Positions 1 through 9,958 of a stretch of DNA of 64,000 nucleotides are shown here, piece after piece. Made by a program: the position numbers and the translations under genes. How positions within the stretch are numbered: the stretch's first letter is position 1; each line of letters opens with the position of its first letter. Below the pieces are notes generated by a model. It did not search any database. It was not told where the DNA came from and saw nothing but the letters and a program-made list of their open reading frames with translations. This DNA comes from Anaerolineae bacterium (GTDB lineage Bacteria > Chloroflexota > Anaerolineae > Anaerolineales > Anaerolineaceae). The DNA is taken from assembly GCA_013178185.1 (NCBI GenBank), contig JABLXC010000021.1, forward strand, positions 62,001 to 126,000, in the 5' to 3' direction.

Positions 1-2248
1 GGATCGCCTCCATTTCATCCGGCGAATATTTTTCCAGGTAAGCCGCGCCGTCCAGAGTCAAGCCCCCCGCTGCTATTGCTATGCTTTTCATACGAAGGCC
101 AAAAAGCGGGTAAACCAGTGCGGCCAGCAGGGTCAAACACCAAAGAACAGCAAACCCTGCTCGCCAGAACGATCTCAAATGTGTCCACAATTGAACCGAG
201 GCATAAGCTGCTGCAATTGCCCAAAGTATCCACGCCTGAAAATAAAACTTGAAGATCGTGTTCATGCGCCAGCCAAACTGATCGCGCAGATAGATAAATT
301 CGGGCGTCAATGTCAAACCGATCCCGACCAGAAAAAGGAGCAAAACAAATGCGTCGGGGTTCTTGTTCAGCCATGGTTCTTTGGCTAAATACTCTCCTTC
401 AGATTGAGGCTTGCGGAAGTAGCCCAAAAAACTCCAGACAAAGCAGAGCAAACCAAACAGCGTCAGCCAAGTGCCGGGATACATTAGCCTTTTCTTCAAC
501 GACTCAAAAAGGATCACCCCCGCATCTGAAGAGCCTTGTAAACCGTAAAACTGGCTGCCAATTGCGATCATCGCCTCGCCCAGCTCTTGCAGCAGATCCG
601 AGGGTCTCCCCATGAGGATCATATTTCCCCACACAGGCATCGAAAGTGCGAGCCATCCCATTAAATAAGAGATGAACCACAAACCCAAGATCAACCCTGA
701 AGCAAACAACAGGCCATTTCGGATGGCGACTTCTCTGCGATGCCGCCTCCAGAACCACATAAACCAGAGTAGGACCGGCAGCAACAAAGGGCAAAACATG
801 ACCCAAAAATGAACACCCCGGGTAAAAAAAGCCATGCTTGGGATGATCCCTCCCGCCTGCGAAGAAAAACCGAGGTAAAACGGCAGGTAAAGGATAACCC
901 CCAGAATGATGAAGACCACCATATACTCAAGCAGTTCTCCAACCCGCTGGATGCTCCAACCTGCCCTTTGATAACGCAAAAACACCAGGACGCCGCAAAA
1001 CAATCCGACATAGATCGGAAAGTCCCAGGTATTCAAAAAAGCAAGACTGCCCAAAACGAAAGCTGCCAGCCAGGTCTCCCATGTCCGCAGGAACCCGTCT
1101 GGCTCTAACGCGCTCCATCCAAAAGCCCGACCGTTCAGCCATTCGCGAATTGCGTGGATGAAGCCCGTCTGAGGAGAGAGCTTTATCTGACCCGTATAAT
1201 AAACATTCAACGCCAGCCCTATAGCCAGCAGCACGAAAGGCATTGCCAGCACATGAGGGTGTAAATCTCCTAAAAGGAAGGAAAAGAACGGAAACTCGTC
1301 GATAATTTCGCGACTCTGACCCGCAAGATCATAATCTTGCAATACCCTTGACGCCCGCCACCACCAGATACCCCCGCTTCGTTCAGGGATTAGCCCAAAA
1401 GGGATGCTGGGCGGGCGAACCAGTTCCTGAATATCCAGCCACCGCCAAAACGCCGAAACCAAGTTGCCATCTGGGGCCCTTTGCCAAAAAATACCACGCG
1501 CGTGGAGCACCTCAAGGAAGCCCTCTAGATTGCTGACAATTAAAACAAAAATTGGCGCCAGCAAACCCCAAAAAGACGAAGCCAGTTGAGAAACAGGGAA
1601 AACGCGAGTTTTTTCGCCGCCGGATCGTTTACTTAGCAAGTTGAACAACACACCATACGCCCCGGTCGCAGTCAAACCAAACCAAAGCGAGCTGGCAAGG
1701 TTGAATGCAACCGACCCCGGTATGGCGGTCATTTTAGCCAGCATAGCCGTCATCACATACCCAAAGTAATAATAAGAGATCGCGTAACTGGAAAGCCAGG
1801 GATCATGCGGCGGGAAGAGCGGCGACCGCAGAATCGCGTTGATGAACGCCAGCTCCATAGGCTTTTCAGTCCCTAACGCAGCCGGATCAGCCGCGCGCAC
1901 CAGCGCCCATCCCGCAAAAGTGAGCAAAAACAACACCTCTGTAATCATCATCTGCGCCCTGAATCGCCGCAGCCAGGCGGTGATTTCCCCCAAACCGGTC
2001 TTGCGTATAACAAAGATCGAAATTAAAGCAACCAAGATTAGCGCCAGCAAGATACCACCCTGGTTATTTTGTAAAACCCGCAGCGAAGCCAGCAGCCAAA
2101 ACACATACCCCCACACAAGTAATCCAAATATACGCGTAAAGGCATATCCACGGTCAGTTAAGCCGGAAAAAACCCGGAATGTCAGAGGAAGCGCAAGGAT
2201 TCCGACGAGGGAGATGAGAATGTACCACAGCAAAAATGATACGATCAT
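1..2248 (-). CDS. YYY-family (DUF2298) giant membrane protein, C-terminus cut by window edge
   Basis: A reading frame opens at ATG 2248 and stays open for about 749 codons to the left edge, so the stop lies outside the window. I checked the frame at several points along its length. It is a polytopic membrane protein with the hallmarks of the Chlor_Arch_YYY family: EKPMELAFINAILRS near residue 130, the aromatic run SYYYFGYV, then NTWDFPIYV, and GWRMNTIFKFYFQAW towards the C-terminus. The same landmarks occur in the C-terminal half of the upstream gene at 2283-7604, so the two are tandem paralogues. The family's reaction is unknown; it is often linked to GT-C glycosyltransferases, and the neighbours support a role in an extracytoplasmic glycan. 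The family assignment is firm, the function is not. Confidence 0.85.
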   Translation of the reverse strand, partial: MIVSFLLWYILISLVGILALPLTFRVFSGLTDRGYAFTRIFGLLVWGYVFWLLASLRVLQNNQGGILLALILVALISIFVIRKTGLGEITAWLRRFRAQMMITEVLFLLTFAGWALVRAADPAALGTEKPMELAFINAILRSPLFPPHDPWLSSYAISYYYFGYVMTAMLAKMTAIPGSVAFNLASSLWFGLTATGAYGVLFNLLSKRSGGEKTRVFPVSQLASSFWGLLAPIFVLIVSNLEGFLEVLHARGIFWQRAPDGNLVSAFWRWLDIQELVRPPSIPFGLIPERSGGIWWWRASRVLQDYDLAGQSREIIDEFPFFSFLLGDLHPHVLAMPFVLLAIGLALNVYYTGQIKLSPQTGFIHAIREWLNGRAFGWSALEPDGFLRTWETWLAAFVLGSLAFLNTWDFPIYVGLFCGVLVFLRYQRAGWSIQRVGELLEYMVVFIILGVILYLPFYLGFSSQAGGIIPSMAFFTRGVHFWVMFCPLLLPVLLWFMWFWRRHRREVAIRNGLLFASGLILGLWFISYLMGWLALSMPVWGNMILMGRPSDLLQELGEAMIAIGSQFYGLQGSSDAGVILFESLKKRLMYPGTWLTLFGLLCFVWSFLGYFRKPQSEGEYLAKEPWLNKNPDAFVLLLFLVGIGLTLTPEFIYLRDQFGWRMNTIFKFYFQAWILWAIAAAYASVQLWTHLRSFWRAGFAVLWCLTLLAALVYPLFGLRMKSIAIAAGGLTLDGAAYLEKYSPDEMEAI

Positions 2249-2282
2249 ACGCAATCATCCATGTTACTGCATTTCAAAAAGT

Positions 2283-5200
2283 TCACGGAACAACCTGGTA
2301 GATGGAGGTCTCACCATCATGATAGACTTCCTTCCACAGCTTTCCTTCCCATTCTTTAAACTTTGCCAATCCCATGGCAGGATAAACTGCCTTTTCCAGT
2401 TGACCCACGATGATATATTGCACATCGTATTTCCTGAGAAAATTGCGCGCCAGCGATTCATCTGTAAGGCTGTAAAAGTCGCCGATTTCTTTTACGCGCT
2501 CCGTTACCCACTCTGAAGGGAGGACAGCCCGCTGCTGCCGCTGGTGCCAGTTCCATCCAACCACGCCAGGCAAGCCAGTATAAATTGTCATGCGAGAACC
2601 CCAGCGGTATTCCGGTGTATTTGCCTCAACAATCACGGGAGAGCCTGAGACATGGTCTTGAAGCCATTGGATGGCGCGATAATCTTCCACCAGTTGCATC
2701 ACTTTGCCTTCTTGGTCGTAACTTGCAAAAGCCATATACCCCATGCCGTCCAATCCATGCGGCGCCAGGTCTGCCATGCGGTCCCGTACCTTATCCAGGC
2801 TTCCCAACAGGGTGAATAAGGTCGCGCCGAAGAAAAGCAGCGCCAGTACAATCTGCCAGGCTTTTTGAAGATTGGGTCTCCATTCATGAATGACGGATGG
2901 AAAGAGCCAGATCAGCCCGGCCGCCGCAGAAAGGGAAAGTAGCGTCCAGGCCTGAAGATAGAATTTGAATACCCAATTCATCCGGCCGATGTCCCCTCTC
3001 AGGGTGGTCACCTCCACCAGGAGTGTTAACGTCAGAGCCGTCCCAATCACAAAAAACACAGCCCGTTTTTCAACCGGCTGACCGGGTCGCAGGATGAGGA
3101 GCGCTGACCAGGTCGCCAGCGGCAGGGCAATCACCGTCACTCTTACCCCCCAGATGAGCAAACCCAACCCCATCACTGCTAGAACAATCAATGCGCCCTG
3201 GATAAGAAGCCGATACGGACGCAATTTTCTCAAGCTCGAGACCGGCGTTTTTGCCATCCAATCCCGGCTTTCCCAGGCAAACCAGCTCACAATTATGAAA
3301 AGGAATAACCCCCAATGGGTAAAGTAAGACCGTAAGGGAGTGCGGTCGCCTTTCCAGAGGTCTATAGCGTTATAACCCTGTCCATACCAGGCGGCGTAAG
3401 GCTGGTACAAAAGAAAAGAAAACAAAACGAGCAAACCAACCGTAGTTAAAGCAGTGATCCACTTTAAATTTTGAGCAGGCGCTTCTCCCTTCCCAAAACC
3501 TTGTATTAATCCGGCTCTATAGGCGGAATAGGCTGCCGCGATGATACCCAGAGCCAGATAAGTAGGAAAATCCCATGTATTGGTAGGGCGCAGAGCGCCG
3601 ATGATGAGGCCGCCAATCAGCAGGTTGAAAACAAGTCCTGCCCCTTTCCCCCGCCTGAACCCCAGCTCATTCACAGGATACCGCAGATAAGAAATGGTCC
3701 AAAGCAAACACAAAACCGTTATGGGCAAGGCGTACAGGTGAGCGTGTGGGTCCGCATATAAAAATGTAAAAAATGGAAATTCTGTGATAGGCTCCCCAGG
3801 GATGACGCGGCTTGGGATCCAATACCAGTCTCCGGGCCCATACGGCAGAGAAGCGCCTTCAATGAATTTTCCGATTCCTCCAAGCGCCCAAACCAAGTGT
3901 TGGAAGAAGTTCCCATCCTCGATGTTCATCGTGGCAGTCAATTTCTGAAACCCCTGCCAGATCATCCGCACCGTTCCCAGGTTCCCCAGCACCGCTAACA
4001 TCAAAAAAGAGACAATGCCGGCATAGAGAGGTTTACTCTGCAGGAATGATGAAGGCTCTTTTTCTGCAACGGATACAGAACCAGCTTTTGGCAGCCCTGT
4101 GATTAAATTCCACCCCACTGAGAAAGCGCCCAAACCCAAAAAGCTGAACCACGAGGGTAAAACAAAGTTATAAGCGATCGATGGGATAATTCCCAGCCAC
4201 TTGACCATAACGCCGGCCAGCACGAATCCATAATAATAATAATTCAAATATCCACCCGCATACCAGGGATCATAAGGCGGAAAAGTCGTGCTTTTTAGGA
4301 CAGCGTTGAAATAGGAGAAATCCATAGGTTTCTCGCCGCCCTTATAAGGATGCCATAGGTCAGGATTGCCAATTCGTATCAGCAAGAAAAACAAGAACAG
4401 TGCCAGGGCAACGGCTTCGATTGCCAGAAAATATGTTTTTCGATTGCGCCATTCCAACTTCAGCGCCTCTCTCTGACGATACGCAAGCACCGCGTTGACT
4501 GTTACGAGCAAAAGAACCACGATCGTGATCGTCGCACGGCTAAACGGGATGCCTGCTGAACCCCCTAGCCAGACAATATAAGCCAGCAAAAGCAACGCGA
4601 ATAGCCTGGCGGCCGGATACCCCCGGTCGGACAACCCCCGGAACACCAGCCGCATCATGGGATAGACCACCCACCCCAAAAGAGTGAGGGTCAGGTACCA
4701 CAGTAAAAGGCCCACCACCGGGTACTGGTTGACAACCGCTGCCCGGTTGAACAACGCAGACCATGTCCCGCCTGCTTGCTGCACCGCAAGTCTTTCCTGC
4801 GGCAAAAGCAGGTTACCTTTAGACTCCCCAGCCTTGCGCGGCGTCAGGTGAATAACCTTGCTGAGATCAACCGCGCCGAGAATCGCGCTAACTTTATCGG
4901 GGTCATACGTTGCGCTTTTCTTAAAAATAAATACTTTGGGGTGATCGTACACCGTAAACGCTTCTTCTGCAAACTGCGTATTGAAGCGCAGCGAACCCAA
5001 ATTTGGGTCTGATTGAAAGACCTGCACCAGTTCGAATCCAAGGTTACCCTGAAACATCCCGGGTTCGGCAACCCGGTAACACCAGATGATGTCTTTCTCA
5101 GCCGGACATCCCAACAAATTGCGATAATAGACGCTGGTCAGCGGATACCGTTCTGGCACTCGTGTGGTGGTACCCCACTGGCGATTCGAACTGATAAACA

Positions 5201-7604
5201 GGTAATCCGCCTGATCCAGGATCGACTGGAAGCGTTCCCGCTTCGCCTCATTATCATCCCAATACATCTCAAAATTGAGATCGCTACGGTATACGCCCAT
5301 CTCATAGTCAAACGGGTTATTGTAGCCTTCCAGGGGGTAAGGCAATGGGTCATCCCAACTGCTTTCAATGGCATGTTTAGATCCGTAAAGCGCGATGGCG
5401 CCGTTGCCTTTCGTCACATCGAGCCGAAGTGTATAGGTCTGGTGGGCGTCAATGACTAGAGGCGGGTCAAAAATAAAAGTATAGCCCTCGCCCCGCGCGT
5501 CTTTGCCGGCTGCAAAAAACGCCACCAACTCTGCAGATTGTTCAACTTTTTCCCCAAAGATGGTAAGGCGCAATCTTTTTTCTCCGGGTTGCGCTTCCCA
5601 ATCCACAACATGGGGCAAAAACACTTCCTGCACGGTTCCGGTTCGATAGCCATTAAAAGAGCTCAAAAAATCCTTTCCGTTCCGTATGGTATCCACCAGA
5701 TCAGGTAGCGCCTGTCGGATCATCCCATATTCCGTATTGATTCCCAACGAGAGCTCTCCGGCCAGGTTAATCGTAGCGGGCGACTCGAGATCCAAAACCA
5801 AGAAGTAGGTTTTACCAGCATCAACTCTTCCTGGCGGATCGAAAATCACAGTGTAAGCAACGCCGCGTGGATCATCTGTCTGGGTAAAGTCCCCGACCAG
5901 AAGCCCGCTGCTGATGATATTAGAAAGATCCCGATTTTCACTAACCCTAACAGCAATAGATTTAGAGGTCTTACTCAATGCCGAATCAAGAATATGCCCA
6001 ATCCTCAATTCCTGCACGACCCCAGTTACCCGCGGCTGAAAGGCCAATAAAATCGGCTGCCCAGGTGCCAGTACCGTCCTAGATCGAAACGGTAGCGTCA
6101 GATTAAAGTTCTGACCGTCACTGTCAATGCGCACGTTAATTGCAGAGGGAACATTCTGATAAATCCATTCGCTAGCCGCAATACGGGTAACCGGGCGGGT
6201 ATAAATTCTTGAAAATGAAAAAGCCCACGCGAACGTGCCCAACAAGACCAGGAAACCGAGCGCCGCCGCCCCAATCTTAATTCTGTTCAATTTTTTCCGC
6301 CCGGTCTCTTCCCCGGATGCCTGGCTGCCCTTTTCCCAAAGTTTAAAGATCGTCCAGGCAGCAATAATTGTCAGCGTCGGATAGACCGGAAGTTGGTAAC
6401 GCATGCTTCGTGAAAAATTGAGCGATTGCCAGATAAAATAGATCGCTGTCCACCCCCACAATACCGCGTGGTTCTGCCATTCCCCCTTCAATATCCGCCA
6501 CCCCATCCACAGGAATCCTGCCCAGCTTAACAAACCCAAGGGTAGCCCAAGTCCCCATACCACCATGTTTTCCCAGGCAAAAGTAATCGGGCGTCGCGCC
6601 CATTGCAAAGCCGGCGGAAAATCCACATCGCCGCTGCTCTGCTGGCTAAGATCACTCAAATTTTGAATCCAGCGCTCATTGAGCCTTAAGCCAAAAAAGC
6701 CAGGGCCCTGAAAGGCGTATGGCTGGCAAATTCGAAACACAAAAAAACTGACTACTGCAGCTGTCGCCAGATTCCGCAGCAAGATCATAATCAGGTGTTC
6801 TCTCTCCCGTTCTGGTGCACGCAGCAATCTCACCAGCAACACAGCAGGCAAAAGAAGGGCCAGCGGAGCCGCGCTGACTTTAGAAGCCATCGCCATGCCA
6901 AGCACAACTCCGAACAAAATGCACGGGATAGCCGACCGCCAATTTTCAAAAATCCATTTCCACTCAAAACGCGCCGGGTTGGCTGGGGAAGCTTCAAATT
7001 CACCGCCGCCAATTTCGGACTGACGCTCTGTCATAATCACAATAGCAATGTAAAAGGCCAAAAATGTGAAAAAGTTTGTGTAAGTGTCAACCGTAAAATA
7101 ATGAGAAAGCTGAATCTGCAGCACGCTGCCGGCGGAAAAAGCCGCCGCCACCAATCCCATCCTTGTTTTTTTATAAAGACGCACTGCAATCAGGTATACC
7201 AGTAATACTGTTAACAAATCCGCCAGCGCTGAAAGATACCGCCCTACCAGGTAAATCTGGCTGTAACCGGTCTGGTTGGTTGCCTCCCCAACCAGACGGA
7301 CGATAAATAGGGGTAGCGAGCCATAAACATAGAATCCGTAACCACGATTATGCGGATTTAGGCTGGAAGTTGCAGTATTAAAATATTCGGACCAGTTCTG
7401 AGGAATCGAAATTGAGGATGCAACCATCGTCATAAATCGCTCATCCGGGTGGAGATGATGATCGTCATCCCAATCCATTCCAATAAACCGAAAATAGGCT
7501 CCCAAGATTAAAATACCCAACAACAGTACACTCCAAATCCACGGGAAGCGAGCGGATTCGGCTGTCAATTCTTTTCCTGTTTTTGCAGTTTCATTCGTTG
7601 TCAT
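2283..7604 (-). CDS. PMT-type GT-C glycosyltransferase fused to a YYY (DUF2298) membrane domain, 1773 aa
   Basis: A very large multi-domain membrane protein. Residues about 1-520 look like a PMT/ArnT-type GT-C module: one membrane helix, then an acidic extracytoplasmic loop ending in HPDERF, which carries the Asp-Glu pair expected of catalysis, then more helices. Residues about 530-900 are soluble and look like two beta-rich repeats. From about 930 the chain is again membrane-spanning and carries YYY-family landmarks (GGEKPMDFSYFNAVLKS, YLNYYYYGFV, NTWDFPTYLAL, MNWVFKFYLQAW). GT-C enzymes move a sugar from a polyprenyl-phosphate donor on the outer membrane face; substrate and acceptor are unknown here. 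It sits 27 nt downstream of another GT39-type gene and directly upstream of a second YYY gene, probably in one operon. Confidence 0.85.
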   Translation of the reverse strand: MTTNETAKTGKELTAESARFPWIWSVLLLGILILGAYFRFIGMDWDDDHHLHPDERFMTMVASSISIPQNWSEYFNTATSSLNPHNRGYGFYVYGSLPLFIVRLVGEATNQTGYSQIYLVGRYLSALADLLTVLLVYLIAVRLYKKTRMGLVAAAFSAGSVLQIQLSHYFTVDTYTNFFTFLAFYIAIVIMTERQSEIGGGEFEASPANPARFEWKWIFENWRSAIPCILFGVVLGMAMASKVSAAPLALLLPAVLLVRLLRAPEREREHLIMILLRNLATAAVVSFFVFRICQPYAFQGPGFFGLRLNERWIQNLSDLSQQSSGDVDFPPALQWARRPITFAWENMVVWGLGLPLGLLSWAGFLWMGWRILKGEWQNHAVLWGWTAIYFIWQSLNFSRSMRYQLPVYPTLTIIAAWTIFKLWEKGSQASGEETGRKKLNRIKIGAAALGFLVLLGTFAWAFSFSRIYTRPVTRIAASEWIYQNVPSAINVRIDSDGQNFNLTLPFRSRTVLAPGQPILLAFQPRVTGVVQELRIGHILDSALSKTSKSIAVRVSENRDLSNIISSGLLVGDFTQTDDPRGVAYTVIFDPPGRVDAGKTYFLVLDLESPATINLAGELSLGINTEYGMIRQALPDLVDTIRNGKDFLSSFNGYRTGTVQEVFLPHVVDWEAQPGEKRLRLTIFGEKVEQSAELVAFFAAGKDARGEGYTFIFDPPLVIDAHQTYTLRLDVTKGNGAIALYGSKHAIESSWDDPLPYPLEGYNNPFDYEMGVYRSDLNFEMYWDDNEAKRERFQSILDQADYLFISSNRQWGTTTRVPERYPLTSVYYRNLLGCPAEKDIIWCYRVAEPGMFQGNLGFELVQVFQSDPNLGSLRFNTQFAEEAFTVYDHPKVFIFKKSATYDPDKVSAILGAVDLSKVIHLTPRKAGESKGNLLLPQERLAVQQAGGTWSALFNRAAVVNQYPVVGLLLWYLTLTLLGWVVYPMMRLVFRGLSDRGYPAARLFALLLLAYIVWLGGSAGIPFSRATITIVVLLLVTVNAVLAYRQREALKLEWRNRKTYFLAIEAVALALFLFFLLIRIGNPDLWHPYKGGEKPMDFSYFNAVLKSTTFPPYDPWYAGGYLNYYYYGFVLAGVMVKWLGIIPSIAYNFVLPSWFSFLGLGAFSVGWNLITGLPKAGSVSVAEKEPSSFLQSKPLYAGIVSFLMLAVLGNLGTVRMIWQGFQKLTATMNIEDGNFFQHLVWALGGIGKFIEGASLPYGPGDWYWIPSRVIPGEPITEFPFFTFLYADPHAHLYALPITVLCLLWTISYLRYPVNELGFRRGKGAGLVFNLLIGGLIIGALRPTNTWDFPTYLALGIIAAAYSAYRAGLIQGFGKGEAPAQNLKWITALTTVGLLVLFSFLLYQPYAAWYGQGYNAIDLWKGDRTPLRSYFTHWGLFLFIIVSWFAWESRDWMAKTPVSSLRKLRPYRLLIQGALIVLAVMGLGLLIWGVRVTVIALPLATWSALLILRPGQPVEKRAVFFVIGTALTLTLLVEVTTLRGDIGRMNWVFKFYLQAWTLLSLSAAAGLIWLFPSVIHEWRPNLQKAWQIVLALLFFGATLFTLLGSLDKVRDRMADLAPHGLDGMGYMAFASYDQEGKVMQLVEDYRAIQWLQDHVSGSPVIVEANTPEYRWGSRMTIYTGLPGVVGWNWHQRQQRAVLPSEWVTERVKEIGDFYSLTDESLARNFLRKYDVQYIIVGQLEKAVYPAMGLAKFKEWEGKLWKEVYHDGETSIYQVVP

Positions 7605-7631
7605 TCTTCTGTTTCCATCATGCCTGGCTGC

Positions 7632-9899
7632 TCAAGGCTCAATATTCCGGCCATCTTTTTCGGGTTGCATAGGAACAAACAACAAGATAAAATCTTTCCC
7701 TTCTCTTTGAGCTCGATGTAGCCATGAAACCCCTTCAGGGTACATGGTTTTCAACATCTCAAGAGATTCCTGATCTTCAGGTTTCAAGATAAAGAGCTTT
7801 GCCCGGGTTTCAGAAAGGCTCTCCGAAAAGTTCTCTGGCCAAAGTGCATAATCCTTAAACGGAAAGCCCGCATTAATCCCAACCAGACGAGTATCCACCC
7901 AATAGGGATAAGGCACAACATAAGCGGTTTCCGGGCTGCCTACCGATTCGCCAAACGCCCGAATGATATGGCCGATCTCCGAGGTGTTCCATGCCCCTGC
8001 CATGAACTGCTCGTCAAATTGCTTGAAGACCAGGTTGTAATTTTGTGAGGCCGACCCTGCCATCAATCCAATGCCCAATAGGACCACAGTTGCTTTCGCC
8101 GCTACACCCCTTGCGCGCGCCAGCAAACCCGCCAGAAAGCTCTCCAGAGCAATGGCAGCAATAATAAACACTGGGATGATTGCCCCTCCGGTCCGGTTCA
8201 ACGACGGGTTTTCGTCTGGAAACGCCAGTGACAAGATCGACGGCATCATCAAGAGGGGAATAGAAGCGATCAACCACAGGTCTACCCAATTCCTTTGTCG
8301 GATATACCGGATGAGGAGCAGGAGCATTCCAAGAAAGAGCAGTGCAGCAGTAATGACATCCAGCGCAGGGCGACCAACCACAGAATGCACCCAAATGCCG
8401 CCGTTATCCCAGAAGAACATGATCATCGCCTTCCATAGGTTGCTCAAAAATATTTGCCAGACTGGGCCCGGAAAAGGACGCTCGCTCGTTCCCATCCTGG
8501 AAAATGCCCGGTAACCAAACATTTGCGGATCATCCAGCATATATCGAAAGAGCGGCAGAAAGACGACGAAGGCCAGAACCGCTAAGACCACCACCCCAGC
8601 AAGCACCCCCAGGCGTTTACCGCGCGCCTGTGAATGAAGCAGATATAAACCTACCAGAACGAGGATGACAAAAGGCACAATCCGCATCGGACTGTACCCG
8701 TGCAATCCAAGGCCCAATGCAATTCCAGCCAGGATCATATCGTTCCGGTTAGATGTTCGTATTCCTCGCACCAGATAAAAAAGAACCGGGGCCACAAAAA
8801 GTGGGTATAAAGGAAAACGCAACCCGATTCGAGAAATCAGGTTTGGCCAGTAAGCCATCCCGGCCATCAAAAGCGCTAACAGACCAACCCACCGGTTGCC
8901 CACTTCCTTGCCAAGTTTATAAATATAGGGCAACGTCAAAAATCCGGCCAGCGCAGTACCAATCTTCAGGCTGATAAAACTCAAACCAGTCTTAAACACC
9001 AGGGCAACCGCTGCCGTCAGGTACATCTGCAGCGCTTCCCGTCCCGTATTCCTTGGAAAGAAAATAGGCGTTAGGCCGTTTAGCACATCGCCGACATCCA
9101 GCAGCTTTTCGGCGTGGTCGCTAAACATTTCTCCGGGAACTCCGTCCAGGCGATAAAACCGGAAAAACAGGACTATCAATACAACTCCAAAAACCAGAAC
9201 ATGCCAACCAGAAATCTTGATCAGGAAATAGGGGTTCTTAAGAAAATCTCCCAGTCCAGCAAGTGTTGTACCGGGCTGCCGTTTCTCGACTTTAATCCAT
9301 AACGCTCGAACGATGTAAAAAAGAGCAGCTGCCCACAAAAACAGATTGACTGGGTTAAGCTGGTTTCCGCCAAAAAAGATCATTAATACAGCGCTCAAGA
9401 TCAGCGTAAACCATAAAAAATAAGGGCGGATTTCCAAACTCATCGGAGAGTCGGAGTCTTTTCTGGGCGGCAGCATCACCCATTCTTTAGCAAACACAGC
9501 CCACACTAACAACAAGCCAGAAGCAATGTAAAGGACAATCGCCACCTTAGGAGATCGGTCAGGAGGCTCCAAAAGCATCTGCGCCCAAATAGCCAGCAGC
9601 ACCGAAAGCAAAGATCGCCACGGGATGATTCCCCCGCCAAATTCGCGTCGGCGTTCCTCCTCGACTTCTTCCGAAGGGAGCAAAAAAACAGTAGCCTCCT
9701 TTACAGCAATAACGGGCGATTCGGTTTGCTGCACAACGGTTTCTTTAGAGGAGGGGGCTTCCTTCATCAAGGACGCGCCCGGTTCTTCCGGTTCTATCTG
9801 GAATGCGTCAGGAGGCAACTGCGGGCGTGCAAAACGACGCGGGTTCACCAACCATTTGATCGTAGCAATGACAAAATCCAGTACTGATTGTTCTTCCAT
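7632..9899 (-). CDS. GT39-type (PMT/ArnT-like) membrane glycosyltransferase
   Basis: 755 residues. The first ~110 are soluble and rich in Pro, Glu and Ala. Then come two or three helices, a cytosolic linker near 215-225, and a long GT-C-type membrane domain. The loop FSDHAEKLLDVGDVLNG followed by PRNTGREALQMYL is the kind of extracytoplasmic segment that holds the catalytic acid in GT39 enzymes. The C-terminal ~130 residues are soluble. The predicted role is transfer of a sugar from a lipid-phosphate donor on the outer face of the membrane. It lies between a methyltransferase and the PMT-YYY fusion with short gaps (59 and 27 nt), so co-transcription is likely. Sugar and acceptor cannot be read from the sequence. 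Confidence 0.82.
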   Translation of the reverse strand: MEEQSVLDFVIATIKWLVNPRRFARPQLPPDAFQIEPEEPGASLMKEAPSSKETVVQQTESPVIAVKEATVFLLPSEEVEEERRREFGGGIIPWRSLLSVLLAIWAQMLLEPPDRSPKVAIVLYIASGLLLVWAVFAKEWVMLPPRKDSDSPMSLEIRPYFLWFTLILSAVLMIFFGGNQLNPVNLFLWAAALFYIVRALWIKVEKRQPGTTLAGLGDFLKNPYFLIKISGWHVLVFGVVLIVLFFRFYRLDGVPGEMFSDHAEKLLDVGDVLNGLTPIFFPRNTGREALQMYLTAAVALVFKTGLSFISLKIGTALAGFLTLPYIYKLGKEVGNRWVGLLALLMAGMAYWPNLISRIGLRFPLYPLFVAPVLFYLVRGIRTSNRNDMILAGIALGLGLHGYSPMRIVPFVILVLVGLYLLHSQARGKRLGVLAGVVVLAVLAFVVFLPLFRYMLDDPQMFGYRAFSRMGTSERPFPGPVWQIFLSNLWKAMIMFFWDNGGIWVHSVVGRPALDVITAALLFLGMLLLLIRYIRQRNWVDLWLIASIPLLMMPSILSLAFPDENPSLNRTGGAIIPVFIIAAIALESFLAGLLARARGVAAKATVVLLGIGLMAGSASQNYNLVFKQFDEQFMAGAWNTSEIGHIIRAFGESVGSPETAYVVPYPYWVDTRLVGINAGFPFKDYALWPENFSESLSETRAKLFILKPEDQESLEMLKTMYPEGVSWLHRAQREGKDFILLFVPMQPEKDGRNIEP

Positions 9900-9958
9900 A
9901 AACGATTTCTATCGCACGAGGTTGAATCTGTAATCAGGTATAGGGTATCAAAACGTGA

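Noticed and set aside
1839-2516. A 225-residue open frame on the plus strand
   Set aside because: It lies over the start of the YYY gene and the end of the PMT-YYY gene, both well supported on the minus strand, and its protein has low-complexity Lys/Ser/Thr composition with no family.
8071-8514. Plus-strand open frame of 147 residues inside the GT39 gene
   Set aside because: It is antisense to a well-supported membrane glycosyltransferase with intact frame; the composition is that of a shadow frame.
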